A stretch of 64,000 nucleotides of DNA from Haematobia irritans (lineage: Eukaryota; Arthropoda; Insecta; Diptera; Muscidae), in contig NC_134397.1 of NCBI RefSeq assembly GCF_050003625.1, positions 65,012,669-65,076,668 of the forward strand. Direction: 5' to 3'. The notes below the pieces were generated by a model that saw only the letters and a list, made by a program, of their open reading frames with translations, was not told the DNA's origin and did not search any database. How positions within the stretch are numbered: the stretch's first letter is position 1; each line of letters starts with the position of its first letter. Positions 29,814 to 40,188 of this stretch are shown in pieces. Position numbers and translations under genes: made by a program.

Positions 29814-31289
29814 GGCGACCGGACATATCGCCCAACGGACATTTCGCCCAAAATGATTTTTGGGCGTTATGACCTCCAATGGGGCGGTCACATCGCCCAA
29901 TTTTAGTTTGGGCTTTATGTCCTCCCTCATCGCGGTCATATGTCCCAAAAATAGGCGGTCAAAACGCCCAATATTTTATGGGGAAAATAATGTCGGAATA
30001 CAAATCAAAAACTGTCCTAAATGAAGTAGTTTTGATCCCTAATTTTGGTTAACTAAATACGTACGGTATTTAATTCAAAATGCCGTAACTAGAAAGACAG
30101 TGCAGATCTCGTGGTCTATAAGAAAATTAAGGAGAAAATGGTGCAAAACGCTCCACAAAGTCCCCAAGAACTTGCCAAATCAGAACATATGAGTGAATAC
30201 TAAATGTGCGAAAGTGTGTCGGAAAAGATATTTTAGCAAACCACTATTATGGAAGCCGATTTGGCATACAGTCTCTTTGTGTTCCAACCCAGTAACTGAA
30301 ATAATGAATGAATGAAATATAGATGATGGAGATGCTATTGTTTTATTGATGTCCCTTTTTCGATCGTTGTTAAATTCATCACATTCAGTTCGTCCTCAAA
30401 TCCTAGCGACTTTCAGTTTATTATCTTGTTCTAAACATTAAAATTGGAAAGAGATGAGATGATCGACGTGCTGCGCGATTTTTTTCAAGTACCCATCAGC
30501 AGCACGTCGATCATCTCATCTGCCTCCAAATCGCGCGCGCGAATCCTTTTTTAAATTCATCACATTCAGTTCATCCTCACATTCTTGCAACTTTCGTTTT
30601 ATTATCTTGTTCTAAACATTAAAATTGGGAAGAGATGAGATGATCGATGTGCTGCTGATGGGTACTTGAAATAAATCGCGCGCGCGATTTTTTTCACGTA
30701 CCCATCAGCAGCACATCGATCATCTCTTCTCTTTCCAATTTTCAGTTTAAAATACATAATTTTCAATTCAGCATTTGTGTGGTTTGTTCAAAAGAAAAAA
30801 ATTATCAATTTCCGAATTTTCATGTTTCATGCCACTTTAGCCGCTTTTCCATTTCAATCGTACGCTGAGAAGAAAAATGGTCAAAAATTCTGTTCCAGTC
30901 AAAAACAATTAAAACAAACGATGAAGCCAAGATATGCTAGTTTTACATCTTCTTCCAGCATATACAATAAAAGCAGGATTCGATATTTGTCAATAAGAGG
31001 CATATCTATCTATTAAATATTTAAAAAAAAAATTAATGGATAGATGAAGTAATCATATATAGCTTTTGAATGATTAAAAAAAAATTATTTTGTTATTTTA
31101 AACTATTGTTTATATTCAATTATATTCAAACGGTCATAACACCCACATTTTTTTATGGGGCTTATGACCGCGATGAGGGAGGACATAAAGCCCAAACTAA
31201 AATTGGGCGATGTGACCGCCCCATTGGAGGTCATAACGCCCAAAAATCAATTTGGGCGAAATGTCCGTTGGGGGATATGTCCGGTCGCC
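29814..31289. mobile_element. Mutator-like (MULE-type) non-autonomous element, 1,476 bp, 9 bp target duplication
   Basis: Long terminal inverted repeats of about 130-140 bp start GGCGACCGGACATATCGCCC and end in ATATGTCCGGTCGCC. Flanks are GATTTTAAT on both sides (29805-29813, 31290-31298), a perfect 9 bp duplication. The equivalent place in copy A of the host element (about 2469-2478) has one uninterrupted GATTTTAAT. A 9 bp duplication with long ends is the Mutator pattern. The interior has no transposase but carries two copies of a hairpin-bearing segment (30370-30740). Confidence 0.85.
30443..30740. repeat. Two related hairpins, the second with a CGCGCGCGCG tip
   Basis: About 170 bp are duplicated (30370-30540, 30552-30740). 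Hairpin 1: 22 bp perfect arms around GATCGACGTGCTGC (about 30454-30475 and 30498-30519). Hairpin 2: arms of about 43 bp with few mismatches (30623-30665 and 30697-30740), loop 30666-30696 with CGCGCGCGCG. Both sit centrally in the Mutator-like element. Confidence 0.85.
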
Positions 31290-31978
31290 GATTTTAATAA
31301 TGCTCATGTTTTCAGACACTTCGGTAAGGTAAATTAATTATAAAATTATTCGTGAATCACGATATTTTTCGTGATTCACGGTAGTTTTCGTGAGTCACGG
31401 TATTTTTTGTGAGTCACGACGTTTTCGTGCGTGAGTGTGCGTGAATACAAATTTTCTTTTCGTGAGTGTGCGTGAGCGTGAGTCCTACCAAAAAATATCG
31501 TGCGTGAGTGTGCGTGAGTATGATTTTTCTGTCGTGAGTGTGCGTGAGCGTGTGTAAACTATTACTCACGTGCACACCTCTAGACCAGGGTTGGCTTGTC
31601 GCAACCTGTGACTTTTGCGACATACATTTACGACGGTATAATACGTATGTCGCAAAAGTCTTAAACCTAGTGTTGAAAACCTAATTTGGAATTAAAGAAA
31701 TTGTGAATATTTTTTGATTTAATTTAGTTAAGTTCCCCGATAAAATGTATGCAAAAATGCTTTATATGGTATTTATTCAAAAATCTACCAGATTTACATC
31801 TCTCAATCACAACTTAAAACTATTCTTGATTTTCGCGATCCATAATGTCGTTCCAAGCTTTAAATGTATCAACGAATGACTAGCTACTATATTGAAAAAT
31901 TTTAATTAGTATGGGAAATTGGCTCTAATAAGCCAAAAAGTGATTTTATAAAATTCTTTCTAAACAGCAATACACTTA

Positions 31979-32640
31979 TGCGCTTTACAGACTACCAGTT
32001 ATTCCGGACGACAGTACTCGTGTCGAACATATCCCATATATTGTGCACACTATAAGTTAAGTCCGAAGGCATAATCGATATTAGGGCTGTTTTCTTTTTG
32101 CACTGGATACAACATTTGTATGGGCTATCCAGAACAACGTTGCACTGGTGTTCTATCCAGAACATCTCATCAGTGCAAGTCGCGCCGATCTTGCCAGATT
32201 GTGTTTCGATAATGTGACGCTTTATCGATTCACAATAGCACTTTATTGTGACTAATTTATCGAAAAACATGGAATTCAAAGTGGTATAGTGTCACAAATA
32301 ATCGCAGCAGTAACTATTTATTATTAATTGGAGTATTTCATACATTAAAAATGCAAGATTTCACTTCTTTTCTGTTATTGTTTTCGAACATCTGATGACA
32401 GTGTTGCATATTTTGGGAGATGTCCTGGATAAACGAGTACTCTGTTTTCTTTTAGTCCTTCACGGCTAAGGGTATCCAGTGCTAAAAGAAAACAGCCCTA
32501 CTGCTGAATGTTTATGGTATCGATAACACATTTACCGACTATTTAGTCATCGCCAACAAGTCGTATCGATCCGACACACTGTAAGATTCCTTACAAACAC
32601 CGACATTCCGTCCGGAATAACTGATAGTCTGTAAAGCGCA
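31979..32640. mobile_element. PIF/Harbinger-like MITE (copy 1), split by another MITE
   Basis: Ends TGCGCTTTACAGACTACCAG and CTGATAGTCTGTAAAGCGCA, flanked by TTA on both sides (31976-31978, 32641-32643). Copy 2 at 43748-43989 lacks the internal insertion. Three-base TWA duplications are the PIF/Harbinger habit. Confidence 0.85.
32082..32500. mobile_element. MITE with TAGGGCTGTTTTCTTTT ends
   Basis: TAGGGCTGTTTTCTTTT...GCACTGGATA at left and TATCCAGTGCTAAAAGAAAA then CAGCCCTA at right are inverted. Comparison with the uninterrupted Harbinger-like copy at 43748-43989 shows that it is an insertion. No clear target duplication, so class is open. Confidence 0.75.
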
Positions 32641-33376
32641 TTATGTAAGACTTAAGTAGTTTTCCTTCCTTCCAGTTTCTGCAGTAATTTGTCAAAGGTT
32701 ATCTATGAGCGAGTACCGACCGTCACGTTTACGGCACCATCGAGTAGTTTATAGTAATTTTGGCTTCGAATTTCCAATTGAAATAACTCTATTCTCAAGT
32801 TTTTTAAACTCGTTAATAATTCTCTGAACATTCCTGAGAATTGAAACTTCTTCCCATATATCATCATCTTGGATATAATTCGTTGCCTATCTGAAGGGTC
32901 TGAAGTATTTGGAGTATGCGACGTTTGCTACTTTTTCTACATTTACGACGTGTTTGTGACGTTTACAACTTTGCGACAGTCGCAAACCTTAAAAAGTTTG
33001 ATACAGACCATCTCTGCTGGTGACATTTCTGAGGGTTTCAAAGCTTCTCTATGTGGTTTCACTACGATGTGGAACGCCGTCCGGTTTCGGCTATAAAAAG
33101 GAGGTCCCTTGTCATTGAGTTTAACATAGAATCGGGCAGCACTCAGTGATAAGAGAGAAGTTCACCACTGTCGTATCACAATAGTGTAAGTGAACCTGAA
33201 ATATCGGGCTGTCACTATACCTAACCTTGGGACCCCATTGACTGTGAAAAATGGCCATATTAGTTTTTCACAGATACGAACTTCGTACCGGGATTTAAAC
33301 ATGTTTACATATTTTGGTATACAATTTGCTTCATCTTCGGGAAATGGAATCTACTTTCCTTGGTGGGGTTCAAACA

Positions 33377-33538
33377 AATTAAACTGAAACCACTTAGAGA
33401 AGCTTTGAAAACCTCAGAAATGTCACCAGCATTACTGAGGTGGGATAATCCTCCGCTGAAAAATTTTTTGGTGTTCGGTCGAAGCACGATCTTGTGTATG
33501 CAAGGCGGCATGCTAACCATTGCACCACGGTGGCTCCA
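33377..33538 (-). repeat. tRNA-derived SINE, type 2 (copy S5, 5' part only)
   Basis: The reverse complement runs from GGAGCCACCGTGGTGCAATG to about GTGGTTTCA; the distal half is missing. It lies between copy S4 and a Helentron-like segment. Confidence 0.8.
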
Positions 33539-34895
33539 TACGTGGTGTTAGTATATGGTCTCTAGCAACCATGCCACAATTGGTCCATATCGGTTCATAA
33601 TTATATATAGCCCCCATATAAACCGATCTCCATATTTGACCTCCGGGGCCTCTTGAAGGAGCAAAATTCATCCTATCCGGTTGAAATTTGGTACATTTCG
33701 CTAGTGTATGGCTGATAACAACCATGCCAAAATTGGTCCGTATCAATCTATATTATATAGCCCCCAAATAAACCGATCCCCGAACACAGAAAAATCACGA
33801 TTGCCACTCAAGCCAAAAATAATCTACCAATATTTTATTGCCATAGAAAAGTTTGTCAAAATTTTATTTCTATAGAAGATTTTGTCAAAATTTAATTTCT
33901 ATAGAAAATTTTGTCAGAATTTTATTTCTGTAGAAAATTTTGTCAAAATGTTATTTCTATAAAAAATTTATGAAGCATTTCATAGTTGGAGAGGAATATT
34001 TTGCAAAATCTTCAAAATTTTCAAGAATTGTACCAATCTACCAATGTTGAGAACGCGATTTTCTCAACAATTTCTCAACTTGAATCTTACCCTAATCCTT
34101 TGAAAAACTGTTTGAAAAATTGTTGAAATTTAGCATTTTTCAAACGTTTGTGTTTATTGGGATATTTCAATCCTGGCTCTATAATACCGCACAAAAGTTC
34201 ATATCGGTTCGTAATTATTTCTTCCGCATATATTTCGGTCAAGAACTGTATATATGCGTTTTTAATCGACCTTTCTATATCCCGCATGGACTAACTTACA
34301 ATTTAGAGGATGATGGTAAGAAGTTTTAAGATGCCTTCCCATCGGCCGCAACCTAAGTAATTTAACCCTTTCACTACCGAAATAAATCTAATATTAAAAA
34401 TTTTAATTTTTCTTCTGTTGTAACAGCATGTAGAACAAAAATTGTCATTTTGAGAACCTACCTCAATTACTTCAAGAACTATATGAGCTTGTTCTGAAAA
34501 TTTGATTCTTGAATTGTGACAAAATGGCCTTACGAAAATAAGGCCATACATATACTAGAAACATACATATACTAGAAACATACAGTAGAAAAGTGTCTCA
34601 AATTCTCGTATTTTTCGTTTATTGTTAAAGAAGTTATGAAAAATGTATTTTAGTGTTCACCAATATGGAAAATATTTATAGCTTATTTAGATTAAAGCCT
34701 CTACTTTAAAATAACATTGAGAAATAAATCGAAACTAAGTGGGAAATTAGAATTTGGTGTCTTTTTCGAATATCCTTCTAGGTGGACATCGGTAGTGAAA
34801 GGGTTAATTGTAGATGACCGTCTTTAGTAGTAGTTTCTACGCAATCCATGATGGAGGGTTCATAAGGCCTGGCCGAAATTACGGCCGTATATATT
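33536..34895 (+). mobile_element. DINE-1/Helentron-like element, 5'-truncated, split by a piggyBac-like MITE
   Basis: Tandem-unit sequence (33540-33790) and a few 29-mers (33825-33970) are followed by the family's 3' part: CATGGACTAACTTACAATTT, AAGAAGTTTTAAGATGCC, GATGGAGGGTTCATAAGGCC and TGGCCGAAATTACGGCCGTA. The head is missing. The MITE at 34366-34803 interrupts it. Confidence 0.7.
34366..34803. mobile_element. piggyBac-like MITE, TTAA duplication
   Basis: Ends CCCTTTCACTACCGA / GGTAGTGAAAGGG, each flanked by TTAA (34362-34365, 34804-34807). Other Helentron copies read continuously through this point (AAGTAATTCGATTGTGGATG). CCC ends plus TTAA are typical of piggyBac. 438 bp, non-coding. 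Confidence 0.85.
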
Positions 34896-35160
34896 CTTTC
34901 ATTTAATTTGTTTACAATACAGGATTGTTATTACGACAAAATCACCACACTTGATTACCAGCGCCATCTACATTTTTATTGTATATACCTCCGCCTCTCA
35001 CTCTAGAGAGAACATTTTGGTCTTCTCTTAGTCTTCTGTGTGTCAGCAGTTCCGTGAATATGGCAATGCTCTGCCATCTGTTGTTTGAACCAATGAAGAT
35101 AATCGCAATATATTTTGAAATGTGCAAAATAAGTTGTCAACAAGCTGTTTAAATAACACA
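34896..35160 (+). promoter_or_regulatory. Spt3 upstream/5' UTR region
   Basis: Only about 265 bp separate the Helentron tail from the Spt3 start, so promoter and leader must be largely here or within the repeat. I see no clear TATA box or initiator; TTACCAGCGCCATCTACA (34956-34973) is noted without assignment. Confidence 0.3.
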
Positions 35161-36117
35161 ATGAACAGTAATCTCAATAGTAATACAGCCAATGTAAGTG
35201 GTATAGTGCCACCAAATATTATAGGAAGTGGAGGAGGCACACCCACTGCTGAGGACAATGTGTCCCTTCTGTCTGAAATCTCCGATATTATGCGCAGCTT
35301 TGGAGACAGTGACCAGCCCAAAATGGAAAGTGTTAAATTAGTGGAGCATATACTTCAACAACAATTGCGAGGAATGTTCAACGAAGCTTCGTTGGTGGCT
35401 ATGAAACGCAAGAATAATCCATGTCCTTCTCAGGCTGACTTTGAATTTCTCATGCGAAATCATCCCGTCAAAATAGCTAGAATGCGTAAACATTTAAAGG
35501 ACATGCGTATTCTAAAGAAATTCTTGAGCATACGAACAGGAAGGCCACAGGATTTTATGGAAGATTTAGATCAACAAGACTCCGATGAGGAATTGGGAAT
35601 TGATGTACCAGAAATGTACGATGAGGACAGGACGAGAAGACTTTTTAGGGCAGATCGTATTTCTCAGATTCTAAGTGGCCAACAGTACTTGGAATTCAAT
35701 GAGGCTCGCAAAACATCATTCTACTGCCGCCATGGGGAAAAAATTAAAAATAAATTTAGACGTTTTCTAGATTTGCCGGCCGATTTAAGAATTCCCACCA
35801 CCACTATGAATATATTGGCATATTTTGCCCATGAAACTATTGCCGTTATTGTAGACTATGCCATTTTGACGAGATTAAATTCTTCAAATCGTATAACAGA
35901 GCCTTTTAGTCGAGTAACATCTACCGGTGCCTCCCCAGCTATGATGCATATATGTCCAGAAGTTACCCAAGGACGAGGAATGGAAGTTGTAAAACCCATA
36001 AGTGTGCACGAAATACATGAAGGCATAAGACGTTTCAGGCAAATGACCAGTAAAAAAGTGGGATTCTATAGAAGTTCATGTGATACGGACTTTAGGCGAT
36101 CATTTTTGGCTTTGTAA
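35161..36117 (+). CDS. Spt3: Transcription initiation protein Spt3 (SAGA subunit), 318 aa
   Basis: Spt3 is the SAGA subunit that binds TBP and helps load it at promoters, in the nucleus. Seen: an N-terminal histone fold (about 34-118) with SEISDIMRSFGDSDQP, VKLVEHILQQQLR and FEFLMRNHPVKIARM, as in Spt3/TAF13; an acidic linker (about 130-160); QYLEFNEARKTSF; and a C-terminal TAF11-like histone fold with MNILAYFAHETIAVIVDYAI and ISVHEIHEGIRRF. The protein ends RSFLAL, like other animal SUPT3H (FLAC). Length is normal for the family. The frame is open upstream to 35122, but the first ATG is 35161 (CACAATGAAC). No introns. All signs point to an intact host gene. Confidence 0.93.
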   Translation: MNSNLNSNTANVSGIVPPNIIGSGGGTPTAEDNVSLLSEISDIMRSFGDSDQPKMESVKLVEHILQQQLRGMFNEASLVAMKRKNNPCPSQADFEFLMRNHPVKIARMRKHLKDMRILKKFLSIRTGRPQDFMEDLDQQDSDEELGIDVPEMYDEDRTRRLFRADRISQILSGQQYLEFNEARKTSFYCRHGEKIKNKFRRFLDLPADLRIPTTTMNILAYFAHETIAVIVDYAILTRLNSSNRITEPFSRVTSTGASPAMMHICPEVTQGRGMEVVKPISVHEIHEGIRRFRQMTSKKVGFYRSSCDTDFRRSFLAL

Positions 36118-36273
36118 GAGACTGAATTCGTTCCGTAAAATAAGATTCGAATATTGATGTAACACATATAATTTATTGACGTACACATATAGTTGCTTAA
36201 GATTTAAATTCAATAATAATTACTCATATCAATATTGTCCGTAGATTAAAATTTATTAAAAAATCGAAATTCA

Positions 36274-36279
36274 AATAAA
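36274..36279 (+). terminator. Spt3 polyadenylation signal
   Basis: AATAAA about 157 bp after the stop; AAAATAAACC follows near 36300. Confidence 0.5.
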
Positions 36280-36452
36280 TTAATCATTGATATTCACTCA
36301 AAAATAAACCAAGTAAATACCGTCAAATGTTTGTTCATTGTTTAGTTGATATAGCAGAAAAATCAGCTAAAACTGCATAATTTATGCTGGAAAGGGGAAA
36401 GTCGTAATTATTTGCTAAAATATTTGTTTTGTTTGGGTTTCTTTTTCTCTAA

Positions 36453-36675
36453 AGGTGGGTATTAAGTTCGAGTTTAGCCGCTAAAATCGTCATTTTTTCA
36501 CGATTACTTTTCTTTAATAATCCATTTTTATTAATACAAACTTTGTGAAAATTTGCTTTGGGCTATTCCCCATCAAGTTATAATAAAATTTGCAAGAAAT
36601 ATGTATAATTTTATGGCTTTTTTTTACAGATGTAGTTTTCACTTTAGCGGCTAAACTCGAACTTAATACCCACCT
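36453..36675. mobile_element. MITE with 33 bp inverted ends, TAA duplication
   Basis: AGGTGGGTATTAAGTTCGAG begins the left arm; the right arm is its complement (CTCGAACTTAATACCCACCT). TAA flanks both sides (36450-36452, 36676-36678), fitting a PIF/Harbinger-type TWA target. 223 bp, just 3' of Spt3. Confidence 0.85.
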
Positions 36676-37234
36676 TAATGGAAAAGGTGACATGCATTCG
36701 TTGGAGAATTATTTTTATAAATGGTAAAGATACTAGGGCTCTGGCAGGATATCTTCCTCTCACCAAATGCTAGATCAGTTGTAAATATGACTCGGCATTC
36801 CAAATTCGTTTAATGAGATTCCATGTATTTAAACTAATCAGTGACCCATTTATATACGTTAGTAAGAAAATTTTCATTATGTGGTGCATAGTGGGTGACA
36901 AATAAAACAGACAAATACCTAACATAACCTCACCGTTCCATATATTTGACGCAAAATCCCTTGTCGGCCAAAGGAACTTATCGCCTTTTAAAGTCCAACA
37001 CACAAAGAAATTGTCAATGGACATGAAAGAAAAATCTGCTGAAAGACGAAAAATAGTGCTGAAAATGGTGTTTGCTTAAATAGAAATTGTTGTCTGTTAT
37101 TTTTAAAATTCGATTAACCTGAAATATGTTTTAGTTCAGGGTAAAAATAAAAAACAAAAAACAAAAGAGTGTAACTACAGGATATCGTTTATATATGTAA
37201 ACAAACAAAATTGTAGATTTTGGGGTACTCACAA

Positions 37235-37895
37235 TCCTAGGGAATTACATCAGCGTGAATTACACCTCGCCAGATGTACTGTTTGGTGTGGTGTTATGGC
37301 TGATAAAATTATCGGTCCATATTTTTTCGAAGATGTGGAGGGTCACCCAGAAAAGGTTAACGGGGCTCTGTATAGGACTATGATAGAAAATTTTTTGCGT
37401 CCACATGTTGAGAATAATTAAAACATATGGTTCCAGCAAGATGGAGCAACTGTGCATACAGCAAGAGCGACCATGGAACTTCTTCATAACATTTTTGGTG
37501 AACGAATAATTTCCAGAAATTGTGATTTTGCTTGGCCTCAACGTTCACTAGATTTGACCGCTCCAGACTTTTTTTGTTGGCTATTTAAAAGTTTGGGGTT
37601 TATTGATATACACAACTATCAATAAACCCCAAACAATTCAAGAGCCTAAGCACAATATTCAAGCAGAAATAAGCAACTTGGAACCAGAAACTCTACGGGC
37701 AGTACTGGAAAATGCGGTTAAAAGAGCCAATTTTTGTTTGCAAGAAAATGGACACCATTTAAGATGTTATATTTCACACTTAAATGTAAAAAATGTCCAT
37801 GAATTAAATACTTAAAAACATAAAAAAATCAATAAAAAATAAAAACAAAAAAATACAGTTATTTTTAATCCTTCAGTCCTTTTTGGGCCACCCTG
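37235..37895 (+). pseudogene. Tc1/mariner-superfamily transposase remnant
   Basis: The forward frame includes LARCTVWCGVMADKIIGPYF, ALYRTMIENFLRPHV, WFQQDGATVHTARATMELL (catalytic QQDGA motif), DFAWPQRSLDLTAPDFFCW (third acidic residue) and, after a break, INKPQTIQE...NLEPETLRAVLENAVKRAN. Stops: TAA after VENN (about 37421) and a disruption at 37591-37616 caused by an inverted duplication. The 3' end AATCCTTCAGTCCTTTTTGGGCCACCCTGTATA resembles a known type of insect element end; the 5' end is missing. Confidence 0.75.
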
Positions 37896-37899
37896 TATA

Positions 37900-38499
37900 A
37901 GAACAATATTTTAAGAATGTATCTTATGTTTTCACAAAAATCTTGATAGTTATCAAATTAAGGCATATGTAGGCTTAAAAATAAAATGTTTGGAGCTTTT
38001 AAAATATCATAGGGCAGGAATATACAGAAAAAATATTTTTTTAATGTATAAATTATACGAATTGTTGTCTGCTAGATTGCAACCACGACTGTTGGTTGTA
38101 GCAGACTTTTCTATGAGTGAATAGATAAATGAACAGCTTTTAATAACAGGATCCGGCATTAAATAAAAAAAATGTTTACATGGAATTAGAAATTACACCC
38201 TTCTCCACACCACTTTTTATGTCCCAAACACTCAAATCTTAATATGTGACAAAATTAACCGACCACGAACACTTATGAGCAGGTAAAAATCGCAATGCCA
38301 GATGAGATCCACTTAAAAGTGAGGTGAAGCAAAAGAAGGGTTTAGGAAGGAAAAAGTATTTTAATTTCTTTTTTGTATCACCAAGTTGTAGACAACTGCA
38401 GCATTATGTTTGTATTTAATTGGAAAATATTCAGGAGTTAAGTTCCTGACATATGAAGATTTTGGTAGGATGAATTATATGACCATGTAAGTTTTTAAA
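37900..38499. other. Unassigned intergenic sequence
   Basis: Contains a short AGCAGACTTTTCTATGAGTG piece shared with 28670-28690. No gene recognised. Confidence 0.35.
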
Positions 38500-40188
38500 A
38501 GTTCCTCTGGCTTTGTTGAGGTGTTACAAAGTACAATTGATTACTCCATGAGTAACTTGGGGGAATGGATGGGGGTAAATAAGTTGTCTGTGAATGTGAA
38601 TGTAGATAAGACAAGGGCGATGTGGTTCGGCAGTTGTGATAGATCTGTTTCCATATGTTATAATGGAGCTTTCATAGAATTTGTGGACGAGCTTAAATGT
38701 CTTGGTGTGGTAGTTGATAGGAAATTAAAGTTTGAAAGTCATATTAACCCCTATTTTCATAAAGCTCCGTTAGTGTTCCGTTAACTAACCAACTTTTAAA
38801 CCGTATTAAGGACGAAGCTGTCATCTTGCCTTTATATTCCATAGGCCAGTTAGGAACTTAACTGACGAACATTTTTCAGTTAAAGTTAACCGGAGAGAAG
38901 ATAATTGCAATTTACTTTCTGTTAACTGGCAGTTAAAGCCTAACGGAGCTACATGAAAATGGCCGTAATACTATTATTTCTAAGGTTAACTTTACACTTC
39001 GGAAACTTTACAATATGGATCTATATCTCCCTCAATGTATGAAGAAGAAAATGATAATGCCCATTTTCTTTATTGTGTAGAGGTTTACTTATATTTTAAA
39101 GAAACTTAGACTTCTTTTTAACAGAGGTATTCGATTTATATAACGTGAATTTAAGGCAGCATGTTACTCAATGTGTTATCGAATTTCTTGGATGTACATT
39201 TTTAGAATTTTTAAATATTAGGAATCTGCTATTCTTCTACAAAGTCTTTAAAAGTCAGAACCTGCTTTTCTGATTGAATTATTCCAATTTTGTAGATCGG
39301 TCAGATCGTTTACCATTGCTTACTCCTATTCTAGAGCGATCATTTCAGGTTAGGGTAGCCCGTGCATTCAATGTTTTGCCACTTTCCTTAAAATCCTTTC
39401 ATTTATCCTTGAATACATTTCGCAAAAGAATTGTTGATTATTATTGTTCAAGTGAGCAGCATTAATTGCACATATTTACATGACATTGCCCAAAAAAAAA
39501 AAAAAAACAAGAACAAGAACAAAAATAAAAAGAAACAATATATTAAAACAAAAAGCAAAAAAAAAAAAAAACTAAAAATAAATAAATAAATAAAAACAAG
39601 TCTAGCAAACAATATAACAATATTTATAGTACAACCTTTGTAAGTAGGCATTTGCGAGTTTGTAGTTCCCTAAGATATAACCTAAGATATATACTTAGTA
39701 TTAAGGTGTAACTATATGTCAAGTTTATGCAGTCCTAGTTAGTTTTTATTAAATATAAAACAAAAATTAGAAATCAAATATAAAATAACTCAAATATATA
39801 AGTTCGAGGATTAAAAATTGTTAACATAAAAATATATATTATTTAAAATATTAAATGTTTTGTTGCAAATAATTAAACTTATTGGTTAATAACCTGCGTT
39901 AGTAGGCATTTGAGAGTAGTAATCAATTCCTAAATTTTTATATTTATATATCAAATTGTTTTTGTAACGTAGTCTACATATAGTAGTAAGATATATACTT
40001 AGTATTAAGGTGTAATTATATGTCAAGTTTTTGCAGTCCTTGATTGTAGTCCTAATTATTTTTATAATTTTTTTAAAGTAAATTTAATGTAATTCTTTAT
40101 TTTGAGTATCCCTGTAACCGTATATGGCCATTTCGGCTTGGTTGTAAAATGAGTTAAATAAATAAATAAAAAATAAATAAAAGTTCGT
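38500..40188 (+). pseudogene. Non-LTR retrotransposon (LINE) 3' half: RT C-terminus, 3' UTR and A-rich tail
   Basis: 38521-38743 reads SNLGEWMGVNKLSVNVNVDK, KTRAMWFG, YNGAFIEFVDELKCLGVVVD and KLKFESHI, the segment after the RT catalytic core. It resumes at about 38972 with NTIISKVNFTLRKLYNMDLYLP, FLGCTF, FFYKVFKSQN and, at 39274-39465, ERSFQVRVARAFNVLPLSLKS with a C-terminal stop. Several stops and frameshifts lie between. A long 3' UTR with an internally repeated AAGATATATACTTAGTATTA (39683 and 39989) ends in TAAATAAATAAATAAAAAAT. The 5' part is absent (usual 5' truncation). A MITE interrupts it at 38744-38970. Confidence 0.75.
38744..38970. mobile_element. MITE nested in the LINE
   Basis: CCCCTATTTTCATAAAGCTCCGTTAG at left and CTAACGGAGCTACATGAAAATGGCC at right are inverted with changes. 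TAA flanks both sides. The LINE reading continues across it (FESHI to NTIISK), fixing the borders. A sequence nearly identical to its left end, inverted, lies just past the LINE tail at about 40172-40228. Confidence 0.7.

Larger units (their letters stand above)
29544..31582. mobile_element. hAT-like CGTGAG-rich element (copy B), split by a Mutator-like element
   Basis: The ends TAGAGGTGTGCACGTGA / TCACGTGCACACCTCTA are identical to copy A (2216-2740). The flanking 8 bp duplication GACCAGGG is perfect (29536-29543, 31583-31590). Without the nested 1,476 bp element and its duplication it is about 554 bp, close to copy A. Internal repeats CGTGAGTGTGCGTGAG are oriented oppositely in the two halves. 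Confidence 0.85.
29537..33016. mobile_element. Unclassified insertion with GTCGCAA motifs, itself host to other elements
   Basis: Left part CAGGGTTGGCTTGTCGCAAC and GACTTTTGCGACATACATTTACGAC (31585-31640); right part with ACATTTACGACGTG and TTTGCGACAGTCGCAAACC (32938-32990). Inverted relation of the ends is only partial. It is bounded by the SINE's GCTGGTGAC duplication. Its 5' tip was hit by the hAT-like element at 29544-31582. Confidence 0.5.
29419..33232 (+). repeat. tRNA-derived SINE, type 2 (copy S4), split by nested insertions
   Basis: The SINE head (CCACCGTGGTGCAATGGTTA, B-box-like GGGTTGAAACC, GGATTATCCCACCTTAGTAA TGCTGGTGAC) stops at about 29538 and resumes at about 33017 with GCTGGTGACATTTCTGAGGG, ending CTATACCTAACCTT. 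GCTGGTGAC is present on both sides and fits an 8-9 bp target duplication. The intervening 3.5 kb holds at least four further elements. Confidence 0.8.
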
